Program-made: the position numbers and the translations under genes
Part shown: in pieces, positions 43,357-53,728 of the stretch
Layout of the letters: the number at the start of each line of letters is the position of its first letter
Position numbering within the stretch: the first letter of the stretch is position 1
The notes under the pieces: model-generated
The model's database searches: none
What the model was told of the DNA's origin: nothing
The model's input: only the letters and a program-made list of their open reading frames with translations
DNA from: CAITZA01 sp937915285
GTDB lineage: Bacteria > Desulfobacterota > Desulfomonilia > Desulfomonilales > Desulfomonilaceae
NCBI GenBank assembly: GCA_036821825.1
Contig: DAISIV010000003.1
Coordinates: 1-64,000, forward strand
Direction: 5' to 3'
Length of the DNA: 64,000 bases

Positions 43357-45315
43357 TCATGCTTTTACCCTGTCTTTGACAAGATTCTCCATCACGGTTG
43401 GATCGGCGAGAGTGGACACGTCACCCAATTCCTCCACATTCCCGGCTGCTATTTTCTTAAGCAAACGTCTCATGATCTTGCCACTTCTGGTCTTGGGCAA
43501 GGCGTCAGCCCATTGAATGGCGTCCGGGCTTGCTATTGGACCTATCTGTGTTCTGACCAACTGAACAAGCTCTTTCTTGAGCGCATCCGATTTCTCGACA
43601 CCGGTGTTCAGGGTAACGAATGCGTAGATCCCCTGGCCCTTTATTTCGTGCGGGAAACCAACAACAGCCGCCTCGGCTACCATGGGATGCAGCACCAGGG
43701 CGGATTCAACTTCCGCAGTTCCAAGCCTGTGCCCTGATACGTTCAAGACGTCATCTATCCTGCCGATGATCCAGTAATAACCGTCTTCATCCTTCTTGGC
43801 GCCGTCACCGGTGAAATAAAGCCCAGGAAGTCTGCTGAAATATGTTTCAATGAAACGGTCATGATCGCCGTAGACCGTCCTTGCCATTCCCGGCCACGGG
43901 CGTTTGATGAAAAGAGCGCCCTCCTGATTCGGAATTTCCACCTCAACACCAGTGTCAGGATCAAGTATCACCGGCTCAACACCAAAAAACGGGAATGAGC
44001 ATGATCCAGGTTTGATCGGGCCAACACCTGGTAGAGGAGTCATCATGTGTCCCCCGGTTTCCGTCTGCCACCAGGTGTCAACAATCGGAGCCCAGTCGCG
44101 CCCAACATAATGATAATACCAACGCCAAGCCTCGGGATTAATCGGTTCACCGACCGTACCTAGAAGTTTGAGGCAGGATACGTCGTGTTTCTCGACATAC
44201 TCCCCGCCCTCTTTGGCCAGGGAACGGATCACCGTCGGAGCGGTGTAAAATTTGTCCACCCTACGTTTTGCCACTATCTCCCAATACCTGTCGAAGCTGG
44301 GATAGGTCGGGATGCCCTCGAACAGAATACTGGTGAAACCGTTGATCAATGGGCCGTAAACACTGTAAGTGTGACCGGTGATCCAGCCTATGTCGGCTGT
44401 GCACCAAAAGGTCTCTTCCGGTTTCAGGTCGAATGTTAGCTTGCATGTCAGGGCAGCATACAGGAGATAACCTGCCTGGGTATGCACCACACCCTTTGGC
44501 TTACCGGTACTTCCGCTTGTGTAGAGAATAAAGAGTGGATCCTCTGCTTCCATAGGCTCTGGCTCTACGTACGCCGGTAAATTAGGATCAGCGATTGCCT
44601 CGTGCCACCAAACCTCTTTGGCCGGGTCAAGCTGAATGTCCATTCCACATCGGTTGAACACTATGACCGTCGAAACGTCAGGACATTGCTTGAGCGCTTC
44701 ATCCACCGTCTTTTTGAGGGCCAAAGGCTTCCCACCCCGGAAACCACCGTCCACTGTAATAACGGTTTTAGCTCCACAGTCCTGAACACGACTGGCAATA
44801 GATTCAGCGCTGAACCCACCGAAGACCACACTGTGTATGGCTCCGATGCGGGCGCAAGCCAGCATCGCCACGGATAGTTCAACTATCATGGGCATATAGA
44901 TGATCACTCGATCACCCTTTTTGACCCCCTTCGCCTTAAGCACCGCTGCAAACTTGTTGACCTGGTCGTAGAGTTCAAGATAGGTGACTGTCCTGGACTC
45001 GTTCGGATTATCTCCCTCCCAGTAATAGGCGACCTTGTTCTTCAGCGCATCAACATGCTTGTCCAGGCAGTTGTAGCATGCGTTGAGGACTCCACCCTTA
45101 AACCACTCAATAGTGGCCTTGTGGAAATCATAGTTCAGGACTGTGTCCCAATCCTTCTGCCAGACAAGAAACTCTTTGGCCTTTTGCCCCCAGAAAGCAT
45201 CAGGATTTTTCAATGACTCCTCGTACATGGCCTTGTACTCGTCCATCCCCTTGATGAAGGCGACATCCTTGTACTTTTCCAAGTGTGAGTCATACCATTT
45301 CGGGGCGTCATCCAT
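43357..45315 (-). CDS. acsA: Acetyl-CoA synthetase AcsA
   Basis: Activates acetate with ATP and CoA. 652 aa, the family's usual length. P-loop LYTSGSTGKPKGVVHTQAGY, A5 WWQTETGGHMMTPLPG, A8 YFTGDGAKKDEDGYYWIIGR and the C-terminal PKTRSGKIMRRLLKKIA are intact; the lysine in SGK is the classic reversible-acetylation site. AGGAGG precedes the ATG. An AcuC-like deacetylase lies downstream, and the ActP symporter is about 10 kb away on the other strand. Confidence 0.96.
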   Translation of the reverse strand: MDDAPKWYDSHLEKYKDVAFIKGMDEYKAMYEESLKNPDAFWGQKAKEFLVWQKDWDTVLNYDFHKATIEWFKGGVLNACYNCLDKHVDALKNKVAYYWEGDNPNESRTVTYLELYDQVNKFAAVLKAKGVKKGDRVIIYMPMIVELSVAMLACARIGAIHSVVFGGFSAESIASRVQDCGAKTVITVDGGFRGGKPLALKKTVDEALKQCPDVSTVIVFNRCGMDIQLDPAKEVWWHEAIADPNLPAYVEPEPMEAEDPLFILYTSGSTGKPKGVVHTQAGYLLYAALTCKLTFDLKPEETFWCTADIGWITGHTYSVYGPLINGFTSILFEGIPTYPSFDRYWEIVAKRRVDKFYTAPTVIRSLAKEGGEYVEKHDVSCLKLLGTVGEPINPEAWRWYYHYVGRDWAPIVDTWWQTETGGHMMTPLPGVGPIKPGSCSFPFFGVEPVILDPDTGVEVEIPNQEGALFIKRPWPGMARTVYGDHDRFIETYFSRLPGLYFTGDGAKKDEDGYYWIIGRIDDVLNVSGHRLGTAEVESALVLHPMVAEAAVVGFPHEIKGQGIYAFVTLNTGVEKSDALKKELVQLVRTQIGPIASPDAIQWADALPKTRSGKIMRRLLKKIAAGNVEELGDVSTLADPTVMENLVKDRVKA

Positions 45316-45984
45316 AGCAAAACCCTCCTTCTGTAAGATGTTGTTGGATAAAGAGGGGAGTCACAAAAGTTGTGAACAAACTAAACCTTGCCCTGTCCAG
45401 TTTATCCCCCTTCCAAAAAAAGCCGATTTTAACAGATTTGAATCCTTAGCTGCTTTCAGAGACGCTATGTTCAGTTGACGACATCATCACCCATTGTCGA
45501 TACAGTCCACGAAAATATGTGAAACCCACTTTTGACTCGACGCGACCATCTGATCACCGCCGAAAAAACCTCTTAACAAAAGCTTTCACAATATAACGCC
45601 CTGACACGCAGTCATGTCTGGCACGATCGTTTTTACCTGGATAAGATATTGTTGGTTAGAAGGAAAATCATGTATATTGTTTTCTGATACACCGTTGATC
45701 TGCCAGTTGTCAAGTACGTTTAGGTTTCTGACGGGATTTTGGGAAAAAGATTTTCTGGACACCGTAAGTATCTCATGGTTAAGCTGTTGTTAAGTGCGAG
45801 AAAAAAGTTTCGTCAGTTTTTCAACATTGACTGTCCGACATGTTCATCCTCTATCTGAGAAATCGCCAATGCCGACTTTGGCTGGGTAACTTGTTAATTT
45901 ACTTAATATTACAGGGGCCTCTCCAACAAATCCTATTTCCGATTAGATAGCGGCTTTCAGCCCATTCCCAAAACAAAGGTTGAC
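45316..45984. other. Divergent intergenic region of the acetate cluster
   Basis: About 670 bp between acsA and the first cNMP/CBS gene. No ORF or RNA gene was found. TGGCACG at 45618 resembles a sigma-54 -24 box but lacks the -12 GC. The region is AT-rich close to both genes and should contain both promoters. Confidence 0.4.
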
Positions 45985-47877
45985 ATGGCGCCCACAGTCA
46001 TCTGCCAGTTTCTAAGCTCAACCCTGCCGTTCAACCGACTGGACCAGGAACAGTTGTCCGAATTTGTTGACTCTCTACAGGTGGAGTGCTTTCCCAAGGG
46101 TTCAATTATATTCAGGCAGGGCAGTCAACCGATTGAATATCTGCACATCATTCAGCGAGGCGCCGTCAAGGTATTTGTAAGGACGGATCTGGATCACGTA
46201 GCCTTGAGAGATCTGGGAGGTGAGGGTTCGATTTTCGGTGCTGAATGGATTCTTTCCAACACTGGACCGGACGTCCATGTTGAGGCTGTTGAAGATACTT
46301 TTTGCTTGCTGGCGCACAAGGATGTTTTTTCAAATCTGATCGAGCGCAATCCTGGTTTGGAAAAACACTTCAGGCAGGGTCTTACCGAGGACAAGATGTC
46401 CGAGGCCTATGCAGTACTCAGGACAGGCAGGATTCAGACGACAGACGTCCAGAGATTTGATTACTTTTCAACCAGGGTTTCCCAGATTATCAGAAAGTCG
46501 CTGGTGATTGTCGACCGCACATCCACAGTTCTGGAGGTAGGAAAACTGATGGCCAGTCAGGGACTGGGATCGGTCCTGGTCAGGGACAATACTGGCAACA
46601 TATCGGGTATAGTTACCAAAAAGGATTTGAGGAGCAAGGTCGTTGCTCAGAATCTCGATTATGAATCGCCTGTCGATACCATCATGTCCAGCCCAATCAA
46701 GACTATACCTGCGCAGGCGGTATGTTTCGAAGCAATGATAAAAATGATCAGGGAGCAGATTACTCATCTGGTAGTCCAGCATGGGTCGGACATCGTGGGC
46801 ATAGTAAGCGCCCATGACATAATGGTCAACCAGGTGGCCGCTCCGGTAGTCCTCCTCCGGGATATCAACGCCCAGACAAGCGCAGATGATCTCCGTCTTT
46901 TTCATCAAAAACTGCCCTCGATTGCCAGGAGACTCATTGAACAGGGCGCAAGGGCGAGCCATATTCTTACGCTGGTAGCCTTGATGAATGACCGTTTTGT
47001 TTCAAAGATCATGTCTTTGGCTCAAAAGCAACTGGGACCGTGCCCAATACCCTTCACAAGACTTCTTTTTGGTGATTCTGGCAGGAGGGAGACAAACCTC
47101 TATCCGTCAAATGACAATGGGATCGTTTATGATGATTGTGCAGATTCACAACAGGTCGCATCTGCCATTTCTTACCTCGAGGCTTTTTCAGACATGGTGG
47201 CCAAAGCCATTCAGTCATGTTGCACGGGGCCTTCTCGGACCAGGATTTGCGCTACAAACCCACGTTTCAGGATATCGCTCTCCGGATGGACAGAATATCT
47301 TTCGAAATCTCTGATGGATCCATTCTTGCCGGACCTCAAGGTCACCCAGGAGATTATGGACTTCAGACCCCTATACTCGGAAGTCTCTTTGGGAGTCAAA
47401 CTCAGGAAGGCCCTGTCCGAGCAAATTCCAAGAGCTACCAGGCTCAAGAAAATGATTGCCCAGGATTTCCTGAGAAATTCTTCTCCGGTGACTTTTTTCA
47501 GGGATAACGCTGTCGAGCCCGATGGCTCATCCAGCGCCAGTATCGATATACAGACCAGGCTGGTAGATCCTTTCATAAATTTTGCCCGATTAATGGCTCT
47601 CAACTATGGCATCAGTGAAACCAACACCTTGGGCAGGCTTAAAACTCTGGCTGACCGTGGAATTTTCAGCGAATCAAGCATTCGGGACATTTCCCGCGCA
47701 TATGAATTCAATGTGCAGCTATTTGTGCTTAACCAGTTGAGGCAGTTGGAGTTAGGCATAGCGCCGGACAGCTTCATGATAATAGCTGACCTGTCAAACA
47801 TGGAACGTTTGATGCTCAAGGATACTTTTTCGGTCATGACGAGGATTACTGACATCGTGAGAAACAGATTCACCTGA
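45985..47877 (+). CDS. cNMP/CBS/DUF294 protein with degraded nucleotidyltransferase motif
   Basis: 630 aa, first of two tandem paralogues. Residues 1-140: CRP-type domain without the canonical GE...PRAA phosphate cassette. Residues 165-290: a CBS pair (GLGSVLVRDNTGNISGIVTK, THLVVQHGSDIVGIVSAHDI), a potential adenine-nucleotide sensor. Residues 320-470: nucleotidyltransferase-like domain (DUF294); residues 480-630: DUF294 C-terminal domain. The catalytic block reads FGDSGRRETNLYPSNDNG: the Asp-x-Asp of the paralogue is Ser-x-Asp (375-377), and GS is GD. Nucleotidyl transfer is probably lost, leaving a regulatory role in acetate metabolism. Confidence 0.85.
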   Translation: MAPTVICQFLSSTLPFNRLDQEQLSEFVDSLQVECFPKGSIIFRQGSQPIEYLHIIQRGAVKVFVRTDLDHVALRDLGGEGSIFGAEWILSNTGPDVHVEAVEDTFCLLAHKDVFSNLIERNPGLEKHFRQGLTEDKMSEAYAVLRTGRIQTTDVQRFDYFSTRVSQIIRKSLVIVDRTSTVLEVGKLMASQGLGSVLVRDNTGNISGIVTKKDLRSKVVAQNLDYESPVDTIMSSPIKTIPAQAVCFEAMIKMIREQITHLVVQHGSDIVGIVSAHDIMVNQVAAPVVLLRDINAQTSADDLRLFHQKLPSIARRLIEQGARASHILTLVALMNDRFVSKIMSLAQKQLGPCPIPFTRLLFGDSGRRETNLYPSNDNGIVYDDCADSQQVASAISYLEAFSDMVAKAIQSCCTGPSRTRICATNPRFRISLSGWTEYLSKSLMDPFLPDLKVTQEIMDFRPLYSEVSLGVKLRKALSEQIPRATRLKKMIAQDFLRNSSPVTFFRDNAVEPDGSSSASIDIQTRLVDPFINFARLMALNYGISETNTLGRLKTLADRGIFSESSIRDISRAYEFNVQLFVLNQLRQLELGIAPDSFMIIADLSNMERLMLKDTFSVMTRITDIVRNRFT

Positions 47878-47921
47878 TCTGAGACAGTTTTACTCTATAA
47901 TTCCTGCATCTTGGAGATACC

Positions 47922-49853
47922 ATGAACCAGACTACAGAAACAAATTTTGCCGATCCTATAGCAGTAGTTCAGTTCCTGAAGAAAGTGGAGCCTTTCAATG
48001 AGCTAGGCATATCCGTTTTGAGGAAGCTCGCCGGGAAGACGATCCTGGATTTTTTTCCTGGTGGCTCCAAAATCCTTGAACAGGAGGTATCGAATGTCGA
48101 ACACCTATATTTCATCCAGAGGGGTGGTGTCCGTATAGAGTCGGTAGATCCGGTGGACGGTCGAACGTTGAAGGATATGAGGGAGGAGGCCGAGTATTTC
48201 GGGACTCTGTCAATAATTAGCGGTGGGAAATCGGTCTTTGACGTCACAGCAGTAGAAGACACTTTTTGTTATATGCTCGAACGCGACACGTTCATGGAAC
48301 TGATTCGGGAGAGGCCTGATTTTGCGGCTAACCTCTGGGAGCGCCTGTCGAGAGAAGTCGTTGGTGGTGTGTATGAGCAGATAAGGAGCCAGAAGCTCCA
48401 ACCCAGACCGGAAGAAAGCCTCAGACTTTTCAATTCTCCCATCAAGGACGTTATAAAGCGTCAGATGGAAACCATTTCAGCCGACGCCTCGGTTAAGCAG
48501 GTGGCGGCAAGCATGTCCGATAACCGGATAGGCTCTCTACTGGTAACCGACCCGTCAGGACAGGTCATAGGAATTGTTACAGATAATGACCTGAGAAACA
48601 AGGTCGTCGCCAAGGGGATGGATACATCTACGGCCGTGCGACATATCATGTCGTCTCCGGTTAAAACGATTTCTGACGAAAAGATATGCTTCGATGCCCT
48701 GGTGGAGATGATGCACTCCCAGACCCATCACCTTGCCGTGGAAAGCGCCAACGGCATCTCTGGGGTAATCTCGGCGCATGACATAATGGTCGATCAAGGT
48801 GACTCTCCCATTTCACTCTACCGCGAGATAGTGGCGCAAAAGATAGTTGAAGGTCTGTATCCACTTTCCAGGAAAATGCCTCTGATCGTCAGGTCGCTCA
48901 TCCTTGAGGGGGCCAAGGCAAACGACGTCACCAGAATGATATCAATACTGAACGACCACATTGTGAGCAGGGTCATAGGACTGGTAGACCAGGAACTCGG
49001 TCCGGCGCCTTATCCTTTCAACTGGCTCACCATGGGCAGTGAAGGAAGGAGAGAGCAAACCTTCTTCACAGACCAGGACAACGCGCTTATTTACGAGACG
49101 CCTCCGGAGGGTTGGGATTACGTTAAGGACGCCAAACTGTTTTTCAGGAGATTCGGTAACCTTGCTGTGAAACATCTTGCCGCATGCGGATATACCCTGT
49201 GCAAGGGAGAAATAATGGCTTCCAATCCCAAATGGAGGAAACCTTACGCGGTCTGGAGGAATTATTTTGATAACTGGATGAACGCTCCAGAGCCGCAGGC
49301 CGTCTTACACGCCACTATCTTCTTCGATTTCAGGGCCGGCTACGGACAGACGGAACTGGCCGAAAGGCTAAGGGATTATGTTGTCAATCAGGCGCCCAAC
49401 AGGGGCATTTTCCTGATGCATCTTGCCAGAGACTGTATGTCCACAAAATCTCCTCTATCTTTTTTCAAGAATTTTCTCGTAGAAAAGGACGGAAAGTACA
49501 AAAACCGGCTGGACCTCAAGACACGCGGCCTGGTTCCTTTTGTGGATTTTGCCCGGGTGATGGCCCTGAGGCATGGGCTCAGGGAAACCAACACCCTCGG
49601 CAGAATTCAGATACTAGGTGAGAACGGGCTCATACCGCAGGAACTCTACGCCGAGACCATGGAAGCCTACGAATTCCAGATGCAGATCAGGCTCGTCCAT
49701 CAGATTCGGATGATCGAAGAAGGTAAACATCCTGACAATTACATAGACCCTCTAGAACTCAGTGATCGCGAAAAACACACCCTGAAAGATGCGTTTGAAG
49801 TCATAAACCGGCTTCAGGGTTATCTGAAAAACGAATTCCGTGTCCTTGAGTAA
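47922..49853 (+). CDS. cNMP/CBS/DUF294 nucleotidyltransferase-like signalling protein
   Basis: 643 aa, second tandem paralogue. Same order: CRP-type domain (1-140), CBS pair (190-290, IGSLLVTDPSGQVIGIVTDN), nucleotidyltransferase-like domain and DUF294 C-terminal. The catalytic motif MGSEGRREQTFFTDQDNALI is intact, with D384 and D386 as presumptive metal ligands. Related GlnD-like domains transfer nucleotides to a partner protein. This gene type is commonly linked to acs, an exonuclease and acetate symporters, which holds here. The transferred group and the target are unknown. Confidence 0.88.
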   Translation: MNQTTETNFADPIAVVQFLKKVEPFNELGISVLRKLAGKTILDFFPGGSKILEQEVSNVEHLYFIQRGGVRIESVDPVDGRTLKDMREEAEYFGTLSIISGGKSVFDVTAVEDTFCYMLERDTFMELIRERPDFAANLWERLSREVVGGVYEQIRSQKLQPRPEESLRLFNSPIKDVIKRQMETISADASVKQVAASMSDNRIGSLLVTDPSGQVIGIVTDNDLRNKVVAKGMDTSTAVRHIMSSPVKTISDEKICFDALVEMMHSQTHHLAVESANGISGVISAHDIMVDQGDSPISLYREIVAQKIVEGLYPLSRKMPLIVRSLILEGAKANDVTRMISILNDHIVSRVIGLVDQELGPAPYPFNWLTMGSEGRREQTFFTDQDNALIYETPPEGWDYVKDAKLFFRRFGNLAVKHLAACGYTLCKGEIMASNPKWRKPYAVWRNYFDNWMNAPEPQAVLHATIFFDFRAGYGQTELAERLRDYVVNQAPNRGIFLMHLARDCMSTKSPLSFFKNFLVEKDGKYKNRLDLKTRGLVPFVDFARVMALRHGLRETNTLGRIQILGENGLIPQELYAETMEAYEFQMQIRLVHQIRMIEEGKHPDNYIDPLELSDREKHTLKDAFEVINRLQGYLKNEFRVLE

Positions 49854-49865
49854 TGGATTGGTAAT

Positions 49866-50594
49866 TTGAAAACACTTCTTGAATGGCTTGGTTTTGGGAA
49901 ACACGAACTCATAGTTGAGAACAGGAATTATTTCAAGACCTTTGACAGGAACAAGCCATTAGAGGATTATGAATACGTAGTGTTGGACACTGAACTTACA
50001 AGCCTGGATCCAAAACACGGCGAAGTAGTTTCAATCGGCGCAGTCAAAGTAAAAAATCTCAGGATAATGATGGGCGGGGCTTTTTGCTGTTACGCCCGTC
50101 CCTCCAGACCGCTGCCCAAGGACAGCACCTTAATTCACCGTATTACCCCACAGCAGATAGAAAACGCCCCGCCACTGGAAGAAATTCTGCCCGATTTCAT
50201 AGAATACTGCAGAGGAGCCGTGCTGGTTGGGCACTTCCTAAAAATAGACCTGACTTTCCTTGGAAAAGCCTTAAAAAAGCATTTCAGAGGGACTTTGAGC
50301 AACGTCTGGCTGGACACCTTGAAGCTCGCTCAATCTTACGAGGAATACAAGAGACGTCACGTATATTCTGATGACCCAGTGGAGAATTCGTTTAATCTCA
50401 ACAAGCTCGCAGTAAAATACAGCCTGCCATTGTTTGAGAAACATGACGCCCTGGAAGACGCCATCCAGACAGCGTACCTGTTTGTCTATCTGGCTCACAA
50501 GCTTAAAACCACAGGGTGCGTCACTCTGAAAGACCTCATGGTCTCCCAGAGCAACGCCGCCCTGCCATCTGATCAGGGTTATTCCACAGCATAA
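49866..50594 (+). CDS. DnaQ-like 3'-5' exonuclease (DEDDh)
   Basis: 242 aa. Exo I motif VVLDTELTSLDP carries Asp-x-Glu, Exo II VGHFLKIDLTFL the Asp, and Exo III HDALEDA the His and Asp. It resembles polymerase III epsilon but with a short basic/aromatic N-terminal extension. TTG start at 49866 is only 12 nt after the preceding stop, so it is co-transcribed with the two cNMP/CBS genes. The tail overlaps the convergent prpE gene by 16 nt. Its link to acetate-related signalling genes is widespread but not explained. Confidence 0.87.
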   Translation: MKTLLEWLGFGKHELIVENRNYFKTFDRNKPLEDYEYVVLDTELTSLDPKHGEVVSIGAVKVKNLRIMMGGAFCCYARPSRPLPKDSTLIHRITPQQIENAPPLEEILPDFIEYCRGAVLVGHFLKIDLTFLGKALKKHFRGTLSNVWLDTLKLAQSYEEYKRRHVYSDDPVENSFNLNKLAVKYSLPLFEKHDALEDAIQTAYLFVYLAHKLKTTGCVTLKDLMVSQSNAALPSDQGYSTA

Positions 50595-52474
50595 CCGATG
50601 GATTTTAGCGCACTCCCTATTTCCTGAAGGATAAGAGGATCATCAATCGTGGACGGTACCGAAAATTCCTCGCCGTCCGCTATCTTACGCATTGTCCCTC
50701 TGAGCACCTTTCCTGAACGCGTTTTGGGAAGTCTGTCCACAATGACCGCCTTTTTGAATGAGGCTACAGCGCCGATGTCGTTACGAACCATCTGGACCAA
50801 CTCCTTGAGTATCTCCTCCCTATCCTGTGTGACCCCAGCCTTGAGAACCACAAACCCAAGCGGAACCTGCCCCTTGAGGTTGTCATAAGCGCCCACCACC
50901 GCGCATTCCGCTACAGCAGGATGTTTTGCGAGAATCTCCTCCATGCCTCCTGTGGAGAGCCTGTGACCCGCTACATTAATAACATCGTCTATCCTGCCCA
51001 TCACGAACACATAGCCGTCCTCATCGACATAACCGCCGTCACCGGTCAGGTAATATCCCGGATAAGGGCTCATGTAGGATTCGACAAAACGCTGATCGTC
51101 ATTCCAGAGTGTTGGCAGATTAGCCGGTGGGAGAGGAAGCTTTATGCAGATGACCCCATTTTCGTTTGGCCCCAGTTCACGCCCATCTGCGGCATCGAGA
51201 ATCTTAAGGTTATATCCAGGCATGGGCTTGGTAGCTGAACCCGGTTTTATATCGAAGAATTCCAAGCCCTTGAAATTTCCTGCAATTGCCCAAGCCGTTT
51301 CAGTTTGCCACCAGTGATCAATTACAGGGCGATCGAGTAGATTCGTGGCCCAGTAATACGTGTCAGGGTCAGTCCTCTCACCTGCAAGAAAGAGGGTTTC
51401 AAAATTCGTCAGGTCGTATTTCTTCAGAAACACACCATTTGGATCTTCGCGTTTGATAGCCCTGATAGCAGTCGGGGCTGTAAAAAGCGCTTTTACCTTG
51501 TGCTCTGAAATGACACGCCAGAAGGCTCCAGGATCCGGGGTCCCCACCGGCTTGCCTTCAAAAAGAATGGTTGTGGCTCCGGTAAAGAGGGGGGCATAAA
51601 CTATATAGGAGTGACCGACCACCCATCCGACATCCGAGGCCGCCCAGTAAACGTCTCCAGGGCCAATGTTGTAAATGTGTTTCATGCTCCAGCGCAAGGC
51701 CACGGCATGGCCACCATTGTCCCTGACAACGCCCTTGGGCTTGCCGGTGGTACCTGATGTGTAAAGTATGTAGAGAGGGTCAGTGGCTTCTACCGAGACA
51801 CACCCTGTTGGGACAGCCGACAGTTCCTGCTCCATCCAGTCATAATCCATGCCAGGCGACATGTCGGCTTTCGACATTTCACGCTGATATATAATGCATT
51901 TTTCCGGCTTGTGTTGTGCTATCTGGATCGCTTCATCCAGTAGCGGTTTGTAGGGTATGACTCGCTTGACTTCAATTCCGCAAGACGCAGAAAGGATCAC
52001 CTTGGGTTTGGCGTCATCAATTCTCACAGCCAGTTCACGAGGAGCAAAGCCCCCAAAGACCACCGAATGGATTGCCCCTAGGCGGGCGCAGGCCAGCATT
52101 GACAATAACGCCTCCGGAATCATCGGCATGTAAACCAGCACCGTATCCCCTTTGGTTACCCCAAGAGTCTTCAACATTCCGGCGACTTTAGATACCCTGT
52201 CGAGCAGTTCGCTGTAGGTGATTTTTCTGGTCGTATCAGTAACCGGGCTATCATAAATGACGGCCACCTGATCGCCACGCCCCGCCTCCACATGACGATC
52301 CACTGCGTTGTAGCAGGTGTTGAGCTTTCCGCCACTGAACCACTTAACAAAAGGAAGTTTTGAGTCATCCAGGACATTGTCCCATCGCGCGTCCCAGGAT
52401 ATCTCTTCAGCCGCCCTGCCCCAGAAAGATTCCGGGCTTTCCAGAGATTCTTTGTAAGCTTCAAGGTAGTTCAT
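50579..52474 (-). CDS. prpE: Propionyl-CoA synthetase (PrpE-like)
   Basis: Short-chain acyl-CoA ligase, 631 aa. The segment RDNGGHAVALRWSMKHIYNI and SDVGWVVGHSYIVYAPL are characteristic of PrpE rather than AcsA. P-loop LYTSGTTGKPKGVV and lysine motif PKTRSGKVLRGTMRKIA are intact. ATG at 52474 has GGGGG 5 nt upstream; a GTG at 52480 would abut it. Acetate or butyrate may also be used. Confidence 0.88.
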   Translation of the reverse strand: MNYLEAYKESLESPESFWGRAAEEISWDARWDNVLDDSKLPFVKWFSGGKLNTCYNAVDRHVEAGRGDQVAVIYDSPVTDTTRKITYSELLDRVSKVAGMLKTLGVTKGDTVLVYMPMIPEALLSMLACARLGAIHSVVFGGFAPRELAVRIDDAKPKVILSASCGIEVKRVIPYKPLLDEAIQIAQHKPEKCIIYQREMSKADMSPGMDYDWMEQELSAVPTGCVSVEATDPLYILYTSGTTGKPKGVVRDNGGHAVALRWSMKHIYNIGPGDVYWAASDVGWVVGHSYIVYAPLFTGATTILFEGKPVGTPDPGAFWRVISEHKVKALFTAPTAIRAIKREDPNGVFLKKYDLTNFETLFLAGERTDPDTYYWATNLLDRPVIDHWWQTETAWAIAGNFKGLEFFDIKPGSATKPMPGYNLKILDAADGRELGPNENGVICIKLPLPPANLPTLWNDDQRFVESYMSPYPGYYLTGDGGYVDEDGYVFVMGRIDDVINVAGHRLSTGGMEEILAKHPAVAECAVVGAYDNLKGQVPLGFVVLKAGVTQDREEILKELVQMVRNDIGAVASFKKAVIVDRLPKTRSGKVLRGTMRKIADGEEFSVPSTIDDPLILQEIGSALKSIGYAVE

Positions 52475-53728
52475 TTTCACCCCCGTGAAATGATTGTGAG
52501 AGAATGTTAGGAAATTTTATGAACCCGATAGTCAGCCAAACCAGTCCGCATATCATCCTTCAAACTTGCAGGCGGAAACCCGTTTCGCTTTCATGGCCGA
52601 AGGCGCCTCCGGCTCACAAACGTGTCTTTGGACTCACCCTGCCCGTTCTTGAACAAAAGACGCGTTGGACCCCTTAAAGACGGGGGTTATATATTTTCAA
52701 AAGAACATCCGATTCTTGACATGACCGCAAGGCCACGATTCCGCGGGAGCGCTTACCCTCTAAACCAGTTTTCAGCTCAATTTATATAAAAGTCGATAGC
52801 TTCAGCGAAGCGCCCGTTTCAATAAGGAGAGTTCCATCTTTAAGCGCTTTGGGATTATATCGCAAGCATTTTCTGGAAACTCGACCAAGAAAATCATTCA
52901 AAGGTTCAAAAACTAATTACATAAGTATTTCATTCTATTACAGCCTGACTAACCAAAGCTAAAAAGTTTTGGTTGACATCAGCCACTTTATCAGGCTAAC
53001 TTTACGGTGTGGGCGGATATTTCCTCTTTGAGCTTAACAAGCGATCACAATATAGATAAAAATAGCATTTCTTTTTAACACAAAAAAACAACCACTTTAT
53101 CACAACCGTAGATAGATATCGACAAACTGACAAAGAATCCAGTTGGTGGAATAACTGAGCCTACCAGAGTATTTTTGACCGACAATGGAGATTCTACAGT
53201 GCGTCATCGCATTTCCAACTTTTCGTTGCGAATCAGGAACAAGGCTTCTGCCGGGGTGTTTTCGGGTTGCAAGCTTGTTCTGATCGCACACCTGCCCCTG
53301 ACTTGCCACGCTCTTTGTTTTCCTGAGTCATCGAGATCCCTTGTATTAGATATGCGTATTGGTCTTTTCATGTGTTCTGATTGCATTCTGAAATGTATGC
53401 GCCAGCTTGCATTACCCGTGTTCAGTCGAATCAGGGACTATCAGTCATTTTCCCTGGAAATATTTGATAGAAAGCAGATGCTGGTTTCCCTCAATGGGCG
53501 ATCTCCTCCGGAACAGTACTGGTGTATGGAGTCAGTTAGCGTTTTTCAAGGGTGAACTTATCTCGACAACTTTCTTGTCTCATTTTTTATTTATTTCTGG
53601 CTTGGCCGAATCATAGAGGGGGATTAAAGACCGGATTGCGGCCTGGCCTTGGTTACGCAGAAACGTCTGGCTAAGCGGAGAACTGAGAGAATTTCTCCGA
53701 AACTATTCCCAGGAAGGAGTAATTCGCC
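52475..53728. other. Large intergenic region before yjcH-actP
   Basis: About 1.25 kb with no convincing gene. An ORF at 53175-53555 starts with TTG without a ribosome binding site and has no recognisable protein features. TGGCC...ACGC at 53644-53658 has GG and GC 10 nt apart, like a weak sigma-54 promoter about 70 nt before yjcH. AT-rich stretches occur near 52900-53110. Confidence 0.4.

Noticed and set aside
46468..46962. 164-codon minus-strand ORF
   Set aside because: Mirror of the first cNMP/CBS gene; no ribosome binding site and no domain.
53175..53555. 126-codon ORF in the prpE-yjcH gap
   Set aside because: TTG start, no ribosome binding site, random-looking composition with many Cys and Met.
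53644..53658. Sigma-54-like promoter before yjcH
   Set aside because: Only the GG and GC pairs match with correct spacing; no enhancer site or activator is visible, so it is mentioned only as weak.
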